This document shows positions 10,130 through 22,216 of a stretch of 64,000 nt of DNA, in pieces; position 1 is the stretch's first letter; each line of letters starts with the position of its first letter. A program made the position numbers and the translations under genes. The notes under the pieces were generated by a model. That model was not told the origin of the DNA and did no database searches. It saw nothing but the letters and a program-made list of their open reading frames with translations. The stretch comes from Timema cristinae (lineage: Eukaryota > Arthropoda > Insecta > Phasmatodea > Timematidae), in assembly GCA_039000515.1 (NCBI GenBank), contig JBCFYV010000841.1, forward strand, positions 1-64,000. Direction: 5' to 3'.

Positions 10130-11820
10130 ACCTTGCAAGATTACCTATGTAGGCTACTAAAGTGCACTACCTTACAGCAATGTTATTATTAAAACATAAT
10201 ATCTTGTAAGCCTATATTTTCAGCAATGTTTCATTGTTTATACATTTTTTAATATTTAATCTAAAGCCAGTAAAACAAGTGAAACTCATACATTCATGAA
10301 ATATTTAATATTTAAAGTAATAGTAAATCAAACACAAAAGTGATATAGTATAATATTTATCAAGCTCAAAATGACAATCAGAAGGAAGAAAAGAAAGAGA
10401 AATGTTAGATAGAAGGAATCAATGTCACTTATTCTAACCTCTCCAGCTTACTTTTACTTGAGTGAGTCATTACTCATTAGTTTGGTTATCCGACACTGTC
10501 TGGATCAGGCGGACATTTTGTTTAGCTAGTCGGTGTTATTTCTACAAATTGGTAAAGTTAAAACAATACTTTTTTTCTCATGTTTTGCAATGATTTGGTC
10601 CGATAAAAAAATTTAACGAATAGAGCTAGACAAAAAAATCAAATGAATTAATTCTGAAAAACGACATGGTGTATTACAAAATTAGAGTAAATCAAATTAT
10701 CGGGGTGTAAAAATAATACTTTATATTATACTAGTATGATTAAAAATGATGTAATATTTACACGTTTTAAACTATTTGAACATTAAAAATGATTTGTATT
10801 TATTATAGTTTAACATTTCATTGTGTAAACTTCGTATAATTATACTAAGTATTAGCCCCATACATTTAATACTTTGCCTTCATAGTGGTATATAAAATCA
10901 TATAAAAACAAGTCCAGCCCGTTTATACTCATGAACTGTAATGAGTTGAAATCATTGAATCAGTATTTATATCTTATAATAATAATACACGTGTTTAAGT
11001 TGTGCAATAAAATGTTGATGGTTGAATTACCTTAAACCTACTGCCGGTATTAGTGCTGCACGATAGGGGAGACAGGGGAATCAGAGAGAGGTGTAAGCCC
11101 GACTGATTCATATTTGTACCATTTTCCATTACTTTAGTAAATTGCAAATCTTATAAATGTATATTTACACTTATAGTTATATTACTTCCTGTTAAGTGCC
11201 AGCTCCTTACAGTTATGTATTTACAATGCCAGCCATTACACCTCGTTCTGTCTTTAATTGATACATCATTGAAAGTATTTTTACAATAATTCTATAATTA
11301 AATTAATATACATGAATGTGACAATCCGGTATAGCGCTGATGACAGGACCCTAAGAAATAATTGGTTTTTATCTAGATTAGGAAAAATAAATTTGTAAGA
11401 TAGATAAGGTTAAGTTAATTAAAAATAACTAGTGTCAAACAAGTTTGAATTTTTTTGGACAGAGGTAACGTAAGATATATTTAATGGTTAAGGTTATGAT
11501 GGCTATAATTAACTGGACCCACTCAATATATTAATAGTAAATATTATTGAAATTGAATATTTACGTGATCTATCTATCTATGAATTACAGGACAAAGGTA
11601 AGAAAAAAAGAAAAAAATATTATTTGAATGAATTAATTCACTTCCAACTAAGTTGTTATATCCTGAAACCCTTATCTTATTTCCTTATTTGATGTCATCA
11701 ATAAGTTACATTTTCAGTCTTCCTGATCGCCTTACCCTTCCACTTTGACTTTTATGACGTCACTCAATAGGCCATTATTTATTCTAATAATGTGATTCAC
11801 GTTGATGGAAGGATAACATT
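10130..11820. other. AT-rich DNA, no recognised feature
   Basis: No family-like frame, RNA gene or clear repeat was found. Confidence 0.5.
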
Positions 11821-11821
11821 A

Positions 11822-11945
11822 GAGTGGACCATCAAGAAATAGGGTGTAATGAGGTGGACTGAATAGAACTAGCTCAAAATAGAGATAGGGTGTATGGAGT
11901 TGGACTGGATATAGCTAGCTTGAGATACGGATAGGTGGCGTATTT
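11822..11945. repeat. Two to three units of the GGTGGACTGGATAGA minisatellite
   Basis: Units with AGGGTGTAATGAGGTGGACT and AGCTCAAAATAGAGAT match the array at 53000-53430. The segment directly after the repeat (GGTGGCGTATTTTTGTAG) also matches what follows the distant array (GATGGCGTACTTTTGCAG). Both loci are therefore copies of one dispersed element with a tandem core. Confidence 0.75.
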
Positions 11946-13160
11946 TTGTAGTTGCGAATATGAGATTTTGATTTCCTAATGTCATAGAGTAATTAACCTA
12001 TCACTGGTGAATTATATAAAAATAGACTTACTACTTACTTCTCAGGAGAGACACAAGCTCAAGGTGAATGCGGTTGGAATGAGATACCTAAGAAATGTAT
12101 GTAGAAAAGTTATCCTCTATTTTAAAATTTCGTCAAATGCTTTGTCATCTAATTTTATATGATCCTGCTCTATGACATAAAACTCCGAGATTCCGGCATT
12201 AGAATATTGTGAAATATTTTGTATTTTACATTATTATGAACACACATTTCCGCCATTTAAAACAATAAATTTACGAAATACTTTGTTTCATTATATATCT
12301 GTTGTGTGTGTGAGAGTAAAATGATTAATGTGTTTGTTTAAGATGGATAGAAAGAATATGACTAGCAAATACAACCATAAGTTCACTCTTTCCTAACCCA
12401 AGGAATTTAATTAAACTCAAAGCAAACTGTTAATTGAATCACAACAATTTGGTGTGTTTATTTTCAATTGGCTCGAAAACTACTTCACGGTCACGAAACA
12501 AACTTGGCCCCGTATTAATTTACAATAATAAATGTAATTGAATTTAATATTTTCGGGGCGAAATGTGACCCCTTGAATGTGTGTCCCAGGGCAATTTCCC
12601 CCGTGACCCCCCTTCCCTTAGATGCAACACTGGTTTAAGATAAAATATATTGTCTTCCTTCTTCACTGGGGGAAATGTTATGAGTAGTCTAGGAGTGACG
12701 AGTATATTTTCTTATTACACCCATGTTTATAATCCTTGAGATATTATGTACTCTTTTATCCAAAAAATTATAATGCTTTATCAAAGCCTGTTATTACCTC
12801 TGAGCCTGCATCTAGATCATCTCCAATATTGTGACGTCACATCTGCCAGACAGCTTCTGTATTGAACTGCACAGTGAACACTATTTCATACAAGTGACGA
12901 CTTGAATTGTGCACGTGTCACGTACTTTTATTTGATAATATAACCTCTCAACTTGTCACTATTATTTCATAAATAATTGATTGTTTTTTCAAGTTTTAGA
13001 GGAAAAGTTTTCATTCTAAAGGCGTTTTAAAGCGTGTCTTAGGTATAGAGAGGGGAGATTTAGGGGGTTCAATGCCCCAAAAATTTTACAAAGTTTTTAA
13101 TTTGAAGCTTAAAGTTGGCCTTGTATCAAACTTCTAATAATATTCATTTTTCAAAAAACT
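11946..13160. other. AT-rich DNA, no recognised feature
   Basis: No reading frame, RNA or mobile element could be supported. A GC-richer patch at 12550-12640 is unassigned. Confidence 0.45.
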
Positions 13161-13164
13161 ATCA

Positions 13165-13490
13165 GGGAAGAACCACTCTAAACAGCTTCTAAATGATTTT
13201 AATTCTCAATAAATTCCAATCAAATAAAACTTTAAATGGCTCCCAAAGACTTCTCCTATCTTTAAAAGAAATAACCTTAGAGGGCCACTCCAATTAGCAT
13301 CTAGTGGCATCCAATATTTAAAATTTATTGGTGGAAGACTACTTAAGATATTTTCTAGTGACTACTAAGTTTAGAAGAGAGAAAGAATCAAGCGTGGAAC
13401 AACCTAAATAGCTTCTAAAGACATCAACATTCTTTTAAATTTCTGGGTGGGGACCACTTCAAATAGATTATAGGGAATCTAACTTATATA
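13165..13490. repeat. Highly degenerate tandem repeat, about 57-bp period
   Basis: A phrase of the type ACCACT-C-AAATAGCTTCTA-GAC recurs roughly every 55-60 bases (near 13170, 13230, 13286, 13347, 13402 and 13455) with many substitutions. It is an old minisatellite; period and copy number are approximate. Confidence 0.5.
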
Positions 13491-16185
13491 TTTTTTTAAA
13501 CTTCTTAAAATAGCTTGCCTATATAGACTAAGCCACACTGATTCGAACATAATGTCTTATCTCCAACGCTTTTTTCAACCAAAAAATCGTATATGCATAT
13601 ATTTATCCATTAAATTTATCTTGGTAAAATCATCATGTTTTAAACACCAATGCCTACATAACCCCACACTAGCCAATTTTATGGCAAATTAAATTTAATT
13701 CCTCTACACTACTCTCTAGTATAGTCTAAACTGTATGGGAAAATGGGAACTCCTTCTAAGGAACCTGTAAAACACTGAGAATTTTGTAATTAAAAATAGT
13801 AGTAGCTCTGATATTGTATGCTGACAAAGAACATGTGTCAACTGTCAAGGTTCCTTAAGATATTTCTTTTCATAATAACACCACTTAATAATCTTGTGCT
13901 GATTGAAAAATATTTATTGAAGAGTAGTATTTTTAATTTGTACTTCTCGGTAACTTTAATATATATGGCCTTCAAGCTAGATTAAGAAAATAAGGTAGCA
14001 TATGCCATTTAGCAATAGCAATTTTAAGAGCCTTAACAAAACCTAAATATATCGAATCGTTTACATTAAAAAAAAAGTTGAATCATAAGTCCGAACAATT
14101 CAATATTCAAATAAACGAAAGTTGAGGAAAATCTAGTAGCAACTGATGATACTAAATTTAATTTTGAAGAAAAAGTAATGTTAATGACGTAGAAATCCCA
14201 TTACACCAAATTAAGATGTTGTTGAAGACTCAATGCATGTAAAACAAACATGTGTGTGTTGTTCTCGTCTTCTTTTAACCAAAAGAGATGTTGACATAAG
14301 AATTTCTCAATGTTCCAACAATTATTTAAATATTTTAGAAATAGGGGATCTAAAATACAAGCAGTTATTTTAATGATATAATATCTGTATACAATTTTTT
14401 CAAACGTTTATTTGGAAGAGGCATTACAACAAACTCCCAGACGTCCCCTATTAATGGATGTGTTTTTTATTCGCTATCAATAACAAAGATATACTACTTA
14501 ATATATATATATATTAGAAATTAGTTTGGAAAATGTAGTAAAATACTAGAAAAAATAATCACATATTTTCTGTATTTGTTTTGACCTACATTTAATTAAA
14601 ATAAAGTAAAACACAATTTTGAAGAATTTAACAAAGTTTCTAAAAGGAAAAGAAAAGTTTACAAAATTACAAACTTTATAAATAAATTATTTTAACTTTT
14701 TAGTTATTTTAAATTCAATAAAGTTATATTATTCATTGTAGCTCCGTCGCTCTTCGATTATCTGTCAAATATCCCGGCTCCATGAACTTTACATCCTGTA
14801 GCAAAGAGCAACTAAATATTATCTTTCATTGCATCTTGTATTTAGAAAAGAACTTCCATTATAGTGCAATTTTCATAGGAATAATACTTATCCGATAACT
14901 AGAAAACTATTAGATCTAGTACAAGGTATTCAAACGTCAAATAATATTCTCTGCAGTTGTTACACGATATATAGTATCGAATCGTATAAAATAACACTAA
15001 TAAGATAGTAAAATGTTAGTAATGTTGGGCTGTTGGCCATAAAAAAAAATATTTTTATAAAATAGGACTATAAATTTGAGTTCCATGTTAAACAACCACG
15101 CAGCGTTTAAACATTATTTTTATGGGTAACTAGGTCGTTAAAGCTAGGAGAGAAATTGCAACTTGAACGTTGCGTTCTTACGCAATATTGAATTATATGA
15201 TGTGTTATTTAAAAATATGGTTCACGCCATAATAGGGTCTAAAGATTTCAACATGGATCTTTTTCACTAACAACCCTATAGTTTGAGTTTTATTAGTAGA
15301 AAAAAATAAGTGTTAAAATTGGAAATCATTTTTATCCAACTAGTTTTTAAGAATAGGCTATTTGCAAAGCGACGATACTAAGATTGATGTAAAAAAGCTC
15401 TAAATTTTGCTTTCCTCTAAAACTTGCAGTAATTCATTGATAGGGTCTCATCACAAAGTTTTAGGCTCTTTGAGAATTAGCAGCGAGCATTCCTCTTTAA
15501 CTTGAGATAAGAAGTTTCGTCTTTTTCTTTTCGCTCTTTCCTATTGGTATAACTAAAGGGTAGTTGTAGGTGAAGGTTAAATGGACTATGAGATTAGACA
15601 TAATATAGAAGTACATTAGTTCCAAAAAACGACACAGAAGATAGGAATTTAAGCAGTGTGGCATAACAGTGATTGAGGTTGGTTCTAAATAATCATACCA
15701 CCTAACCTCCTTCCTACACACACGCTAACATTTTATTCAAAAGAGTATACACCAGTTTCAATGGGCACATAGGCTACGACGTCTTTCTCGATTTGTCTGA
15801 TTTTCTGATGAGGAAGTACAGGTTTTAGTCCCGACATGATAACTTAGGTGACTTTCCCGAAAATATTTTCCACACATTCCACGTAAAAGCGAATACTTTT
15901 TTTTTTTCAATTTTAACTTCCTCATTATACCAACACAATTTAATAAAACCTTAAATATTCGAGTAATCCAAATGGGTGCAAGAGAATGAAAATATTTATC
16001 ACACTTTTTTGAATATCAAGATGTTCTAGTCCAGTTCAAGCGGTTATATTTTAATACTCTTCCATTTTGATATAAGTATGCAGACAACGATATCTTCGTT
16101 TAGCAAAATGTTTATGGTACTTTTATAGGCGTCGATTAGGATCGAACTAAATTAATTTTAATAAACTTTAACCCACTTCAATGAT
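13491..16185. other. AT-rich DNA, no recognised feature
   Basis: Short open frames (for example minus 15721-15497) have no recognisable family or composition that would set them apart from chance. Confidence 0.45.
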
Positions 16186-16330
16186 AGAATGGTCTAAGGC
16201 GTCACTCTACTGTTAGACATGCCTACTGATAACGGGCAGGTTCAAAGCATGGTCAGGTCCACTGAGAGTGGTTTTTCTTAAATAGTTTCTCACCCTCTTT
16301 CAAAGGCGGGTATACTATCTCTAAAAATGC
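16186..16330 (+). mobile_element. Possible tRNA-derived SINE fragment
   Basis: GAATGGTCTAAGGCGTCA resembles an A-box region and GGCAGGTTCAAAGC (about 16237) a B box at tRNA-like spacing. GTGGTTTTTCTTAAAT and CTTTCAAAGGCGGG downstream resemble the body of family 1 SINEs. It is diverged; target duplications were not seen. Confidence 0.45.
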
Positions 16331-17109
16331 TCCCTTCCTCCCCCTTTTCTAATTAGAGTAATTATCATATAAGTATAGAGGCTGAAAAGGTAGTGCTAGA
16401 TGTAGTACTAAAGAAATACAAACAAACTTTGTTCAACCATGGTGTTGGAATGGTAGCCCGAAAATAAATAGATAATTAAAGACGATCTGTTAAAAGCTTA
16501 TGTGTGTATCAGGTTTAGTTGAAGTCTAATTTTGAGTTTAAAATATACGAAAGGGGGAGGGGTATGCAAACAACATAACAGTATAACATTATACATTTGC
16601 ACAGAGTAGGTTAGAGAGTGCGAACTATGTGTAATTTACAGGGATGTATCAAGGAAGGGATTGGGGGGGGGAGGAAGATGTGAGATAGTGGGCTCAACAC
16701 TCTCACATTGCTCCGAAAGAATTCCATATAACTAAGGCTTAGATGTGTATGCCTTGTATACACGTTAAGTATGACCTTATAAATGTAAATAAGACAAAGT
16801 GTTGAAAGAAGCTCAAGAAATTTAGCTAGGCCTATAGTTTTCTCAAAAATAATCTACATTGCCTAGAGTTGCTTGAAATGTTTTGGATAAAAAGTATAAA
16901 TATTATATACCGTGTTTGACCTAGTTGTAGTCGTCGGGGACATGATAGCACTCCGGGGCAAGTGGTTGGAGAGAGACTATAATGTATCTTGGGTGGAAAG
17001 TAATATTGTTAATAGTAACCTGGGTCGTAATAAGGGGTGTTGGAACCGGGGGAGCATGAGGCATTGCACCCTGGGAAAAATTATGCCTCCCTTGAAATAC
17101 ATTTTATTT
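16331..17109. other. AT-rich DNA, no recognised feature
   Basis: It contains a G-rich run near 16660. The minus-strand frame of the transposase pseudogene fades out at about 17110-17060. Confidence 0.4.
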
Positions 17110-17725
17110 CCTTCAGATATATTCAAATAAATAACCGATAGTTCACTTCTTGTTTGATACCCACCTCTTAGACAAAAATTAACTCTTTTACCGGAAACGT
17201 ATTTGCAGACTAGATTATTAAAAGATTCAGCCTTGATTGTTGTAACATTTTGCAGTAAGCTAGCTGCATGATGAGCAACCAGGTTTTTTGCTGCTATGAT
17301 TTCTACCCATACTCCTGTATTTTGAAGGACTGGGACTAGATTCTCTTCGTTTTCTTTTGGTCCATTACAGAAATAACCTCTTTCAGCACATTTGGCATGA
17401 TCTCCAAATACATGACATGGCCCATTATCAATATCTTGTCTCAGTTCTTAAATTCTTCGATGAAGAGGAATTCCACATTGATTGCCCCTGTATCTCATGG
17501 CTCCAGTAACCGCACATCGGAGGTGCATTTGACGATCAGTTATAGCTTTCCTCAAAATTGGAGGAATTGGACCAACATCGTTTTTGCTCTTTGAAGAATT
17601 ATGACGATGCCTCTTCAAGTAATTTCTCAAAATATGGTTGCTACATTCAATCTTTGTTACTGTGAAGCCAAGGCCATATGGTTGAGCTTTTAAAAGATTT
17701 CGCATAACACTACTATCTCCATCAC
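17110..17725 (-). pseudogene. Transposase pseudogene, exon 4
   Basis: The acceptor TTTTTACAG lies just before 17725. The first codon is completed by the G left over from exon 3, giving IGDGDSSV. The frame reads through KIECSNHILRNYLKRH to an in-frame TAA (17448) and continues in the same frame with ELRQDIDNGPCHVFGDHAKC. After ..TTIKAES a lost base shifts the frame to FNNLVCKYVSGKRVNF and GGYQTRSELSVIYLN. Both halves are family-like, so the stop and shift are mutations rather than exon ends. Confidence 0.8.
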
Positions 17726-17981
17726 CTGTAAAAATAAACAATTAATATAGGCTATACTCAGAAAATAATCCACTAGATTATACTATAGCTAGTATGTAGT
17801 AATATTAGAGTCACAACTCAAGAAATTTCAACTAAACGATTTTTAAAACAGTAGATTTGTAGGCCTACTATCTTACCAATATATGCATATAGTTTAAAAA
17901 ATACATTTTAAAATATGTCGATTAAAATTAAAATCAAACACTTCACAAAACTTATATTTTTCATATTTCAAAAAAACATAC
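17726..17981 (-). other. Intron of the transposase pseudogene
   Basis: AT-rich DNA between donor GTATGT at 17981 and acceptor ACAG at 17726. Nothing else was seen. Confidence 0.75.
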
Positions 17982-18204
17982 CTATCAACTGATGATATTT
18001 ACAGTAATGCATTGCAACACTGTTCTTGAGACCTTCCACTATGATATCCGATTCCATACTATTCGGAGACTTGTTCCAGTTTTTGTAACAAATGTGCTCT
18101 TTTGGTGTATCATTTTTAGCTCTAGCCCGAGCACACATGCAGCAGTAGGAATTTCTTGCATTTACAAACAACACCTTTTGAGTGCGTTTTCCAAATATAC
18201 AAGC
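17982..18204 (-). pseudogene. Transposase pseudogene, exon 3
   Basis: Acceptor TTATAG precedes 18204 and donor G|GTATGT follows 17982. The 223-nt exon opens in phase 0 right after ..DVLSGV of exon 2 and reads ACIFGKRTQKVLFVNARN, a Cys pair (CCMC), HICYKNW and MESDIIVEGLKNS, and ends YHQLI plus one base. There is no internal stop. The Cys/His residues suggest a small zinc site inside the catalytic region, as in relatives. Confidence 0.85.
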
Positions 18205-18865
18205 CTATAAGTAAATATATAAAGGAGATGTAAACTTGTAATAATGTAGTTACCTTATTTGACATAACACAGCCTTATAATGTATTGTTTTGTATTGAAG
18301 TGCTAACTGTTAGTAAATATTTACTAAACAAGACACATTATAAATTTTAATAAGACAAGTAAAATAAATAATTTACTAATAACTTATGATAGTCTATATA
18401 TAAGGGATTTTGGTAATAATTGAGTTAGTTTAAATCGTCTTTATACCTGAATAATTGAGTTCAATTCTCATATTTAACGTATGGTGAATTTCAGTGCAAA
18501 TAAAAAAATAGAGACCCATTCTCTTTTTTCTGTAAAAAGTTAGTAAATTACCTTTTTCTAAGCTGAATTCAAACTAAGCCTCATATTAATTTTACAGTTT
18601 TTAGGGATATTAAATCAAATTCACTTTGTATTTTAATAAGCTGGTTAAGTACCTTGGAATGGAAATAAATTGTGCTAGGTGTTCTATAATGCCTTAAAAA
18701 TTTACATAGGTAGTCCTGTTTAAATGGACTGTGAACAAAAAAAACACAATTTAAAGGTATCCACGTATTATCATAGTATTGTTCTAAATCATAAACATGA
18801 TTAACCAACTTCACCGTTAGACAAAGATAGTATAAAATTATTGTAAATATTTTTGTTACACTTAC
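18205..18865 (-). other. Intron of the transposase pseudogene
   Basis: Runs from donor GTAAGT (18865) to acceptor TATAG (18205). It is AT-rich, with no nested element recognised. Confidence 0.75.
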
Positions 18866-19686
18866 AACACCAGAAAGAACATCATAAATGTTCCCAAACG
18901 AGCGCTTGCACCTCGCACCGTCTGTCACAACTGTTACCACAACTGTCATCTATGTCCACATCTCCTGCTTCAATAGTTAATCTTACTTCTTCCTTTGCCG
19001 CAGCCTCCATTCTTTGCCATGCAACATCGTTTATGACTGAAGAGAGCTTCTTTTGACATTTGTTAAATGTTTCTTTGGCCATGCAAGGCATATCAAGTGT
19101 TGATGTTATTACTTTTAGTTGACTATAGCTTTGGCCTGTCAATAACATACTGTTCACCCAGGCCATATTCGAATTCATGTATGAATTTTCTTCGCTGGTC
19201 TTTTCAGAATGTAACTTTTCTATTATTCCACACATATTAAACATAAAATGGTAAACATTTTTCATCCCTCTTCTTTCCTCACGGATAAAATTCATGTTGG
19301 CAAATGAGCAGTCAAATTGCCTGCTATGTAGGCTTATCCTAGCTATTTCCTCAAATAGATAAGCAGCATCAAACATTTGACGTCCATTGATAAGTACCCC
19401 AGGTGGTTTGATAGATATATCATTATTTTGTGTTGGCTTGAACTCCATTAAATTTTCTTTTTCAAGAGATAAGGAAAGAGGTCTGATGCCATCTAGACAA
19501 TCATCATTTTCTGAAATGGTGGAAAGAATCGTATCATCTGTGAAATTGGAACTATCAAGAGTTTCTACTGATGTTGGTAGTTTCTTTTTAGGCGTACTTG
19601 TGCTTATGTCTGGCCAAAATGAGCACCCAGATTCTGAGCTATCTACAAAGGCTGGCTGGAGGATTGTAAATGTTTTAGAGGAAAAC
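18866..19686 (-). pseudogene. Transposase pseudogene, exon 2
   Basis: Acceptor TTTTTTTAACTGTGCAG lies before 19686 and donor GTT|GTAAGT after 18866. It begins FSSKTFTILQPAFVDSS, a Ser/Thr-rich linker with PKKK, then the conserved block GRQMFDAAYLFEEIARI. The ATG at 19448 is internal, not a start, because the open frame and homology-like text continue upstream to the acceptor. Near 18945 the frame shifts from GDVDID to VVTDGARCKRSFGNIYDV, so the exon is broken by a small indel. Confidence 0.8.
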
Positions 19687-19994
19687 CTGCACAGTTAAAA
19701 AAAAAGAATGTAATTATTTAAAATACAACGGATCATGTTAGCACTCAACTATTTTATTATAACATTTAACACATTGGTTACTAATAACGAACTCTTGGAG
19801 TATGGGGCTGAGAAAAATTAACTAGGAGGAAATTCTTTGTGCATTCAGTAAAGATGGATCCCTGACCTCCCATGCAAGTGTCAATAACCCAACTCTGCTA
19901 GGACACCAAGTTTATGACTGACCTAAATACACACCTAACATAAGTGCCATAAATATTTCTAACTGAATCACTAAATGAGACAACTTATCTTAAC

Positions 19995-20935
19995 CAAAGT
20001 CTAACGTAGCTCAAGTTGGCCTCCCACATCAACAATTTTATTTCCTCATTGTTTGTGCTACGTTTGTGTTCATAGTTATTTAAAAATTATCGTAGCAAAA
20101 TGCCGTTTGTTCCATTCGATTGTGCTCCTTTTATGCTCATATATCCCAGAGCATTTATAACCTTTGCTTCAAAATTAAGAATTTTATGAAAGATTTAATG
20201 TGGTGGGCCAACTTGAGAACTCCCTATTCTGTAATCTGTAAAAAATTGAGCTCAAGCTGGCCCGCCACTTGATTAAAAAATCATCTTAGGGAAATGCAGT
20301 TTGTGCCAGTCGATTTTGCTGCATTTTTGCTCATATATGCCAAAAAATGTACATTTGTGCTATAAAATGGATCACTATTGAATGAAATAAATACAATTTT
20401 GTAACGTTATGTTTTTCTAAATGTTTTGGGTTAATTTGAGCTCAAGTTGGCCAGAAACCATAAATTTTCTATAAAAGGCCTCTTTTATAGCACAAATGTT
20501 TACTTTCGTGTACATATGAGTACTATTAGAGCATAATCGAATGGAACAAACCGCATTTCGCTAACGTGATTTTTTAATTAAGTGGTGGGCCAGCTTGAGG
20601 TCATGAATTTTACGGGTTATTGAATGGGGAGGACTCAAGTTGGCCCACCACATTAAATAATTTATAAAATATCCCATTTTGAAGCACAAATTATAGTTTT
20701 CGGCAACATATGAGCACTAACGGGGTACAAATGAATGGCGTAAATGAAATTTTTCATACGTTGTGTTTTTCAAAATGTTGCTGGCTAGACTGAGCTCAAG
20801 TTACCCCACAAAAACAAATGTTTTTTAAGAAGCCTAATTTTACAGCATAAATGTTCATGTTCGGGCACACATGAGCACAAATTATGGGGTGAAAAAATTG
20901 GAGATGTGGCGGGCCAACTTGAGTTACGTAAAGTC
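19995..20935. repeat. Array of inverted CTCAAGTTGGCCCACCAC motifs inside the intron
   Basis: The motif CTCAAGTTGGCCCACCAC or its complement occurs at about 20011, 20211 (inverted), 20250, 20440, 20582 (inverted), 20631, 20791 and 20906 (inverted). The pairs at 20211/20250 and 20582/20631 face each other across about 20-35 bases and would form hairpins with arms of 17-19 bp. Intervening DNA is also partly repeated (for example ATGCTCATATATCCC and TGCTCATATATGCC), with spacing near 190 bp. It lies in the intron 19687-21018 of the transposase pseudogene. Confidence 0.75.
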
Positions 20936-21018
20936 TAGGAATACTCAAGCAATAAAATTTATTGCAAGTTGACAAAGAGCTGATTATAATCGACGCCATA
21001 AAATTATTAAAAACTCAC

Positions 21019-21151
21019 CTTTCTTCAGAAGGAGACAGAGAGTTGCAATCTATAATTTCTTGTCTGTTCTAGAATATTAGGTTTTGGCTGACTCGATGAA
21101 CTGTTAACACATCTGTTAGTATGTAAGTCACTTGCATTTACAAAGCGTATT
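21019..21151 (-). pseudogene. Transposase pseudogene, upstream exon
   Basis: Acceptor TTTTTTACAG precedes 21151 and donor AAAG|GTGAGT follows 21019. The 133-nt exon reads IRFVNASDLHTNRCVNSSS and then, after a one-base shift, EIIDCNSLSPSEER. The AG left at its end joins exon 2 as the codon for Arg, in phase with FSSKTF. This part of the family is poorly conserved, so support rests on splice sites and phase. Confidence 0.6.
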
Positions 21152-21905
21152 CTGTAAAAAAATAAGGTCACGTTTTAAGAAACTTGTTTTCTCTGAATAC
21201 TATAAAACTACAAAATCAAAAGCCTTTTAAACGGTATATTTGAACATTTCTAACCATAGAAAAAAATAAAGCAGAATTTACTATCCTGAAATGATGTCAT
21301 CAATCACCAAAATCACAGAAATAAATTACATTATTTTATTAAAAACGTTATTTTCCTATAACTAGTAAATGTTTTCTGTAACTTAGATATAATGGTGGTG
21401 TTATATAAAAATTGGTTTAGTCTAAGAAATCACTATACTTTTCCTTACATTTTGCATAATTTGTATTTCATTACGTAGCTCAAAAATCTCAGACAAAAAG
21501 TGTAATTAGCTGAGGATTTTTTTGCTAGGACATATATGCATGCAAAACAATACAGGATTTAATTTTGTCAAGCGTATTCAATTATTAATTATTGTAACAT
21601 AAGACTTGTATTTTAAAAAATCTAACAATTTAATTAAATAATTTAAAATAAATATTCCAGTGCCCTATTTTATTATTAATAAGTCATGTGAACAAATATT
21701 ATTCTTACATTTAATTTCTTATGAATTTTTAATAACACAGTTTTGGTTTAAAAATAAGCCTTTGTTTCTCTTTGGGAAAAAAACAAAAAAATTAAAACAA
21801 CAGCATTAAAAAAATTACCAAGGACGAGGAAGGATTAGATACGAAAAAGTTCTCTCACATTAGCGTGTGTAGATAAATGATAAAACTAAAGTGAATTTCA
21901 CATTT

Positions 21906-22204
21906 AAATTATTATTATTACTATTATTACTTTTACTATTAGCACTACGTCTTACTACCCGTTCGGGTTTTACGCATTTACGCTAATGTGCAATGGTAGG
22001 ATGATTGTGGGATGAAATGGAGGACCTACAGTTTAACGGTGGAGGCCTGGCATTCCACACATTCACAAGTTGTGATTAATACACGTCTTGTCAGAGGTGA
22101 AGGAAGGGTTTGGCAATCAGATAAACCTGTGCCGGGACCGATGATTGAACCCCGGACGCCAGCACAGAAGTCCGACACCTTACTCCTAGACCACTAGGTC
22201 ACCC
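21906..22204 (-). mobile_element. tRNA-derived SINE, family 2, with 12-bp target duplication
   Basis: Flanked by perfect direct repeats AATTTCACATTT at 21894-21905 and 22205-22216. On the minus strand the head GGGTGACCTAGTGGTCTAGG has the A-box region and CGGGGTTCAATCATCGG the B box. The body (AACCCTTCCTTCACCTCTGA) differs from family 1, but the last part, AAACCCGAACGGGTAGTAAGACG, is the same tail as family 1, followed by an (AAT)n microsatellite. The duplication and tail show retroposition. Confidence 0.93.
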
Positions 22205-22216
22205 AATTTCACATTT

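Larger units (their letters stand above)
17110..21151 (-). pseudogene. Mutator-like transposase gene (PF20700 type), four exons, inactivated
   Basis: Four minus-strand exons join in phase through canonical sites: 21151-21019, 19686-18866, 18204-17982 and 17725 to about 17110. The joined product carries the hallmarks of the arthropod family annotated as Mutator-like transposase domain: a GRQMFDAAYLFE block, VVTDGARCKRSFGNIYDVLSGV, C-x2-C then HICYKNW and MESDIIVEG, GDGDSSV, KIECSNH-LRNY, HVFGDHAKC and NNLVCKYVSGKRVNF. Acidic residues in TDG, GDGD and GDH are candidates for metal binding in an RNase H-like core; this is inferred from the family. Damage includes frameshifts in exon 1 (about 21050), exon 2 (about 18945) and exon 4 (about 17222), and an in-frame TAA at 17448. 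The true first exon was not found. Transposon origin is likelier than a host gene. Confidence 0.8.

Noticed and set aside
19387..19698. Plus-strand 103-codon frame
   Set aside because: Antisense shadow of exon 2 of the transposase pseudogene.
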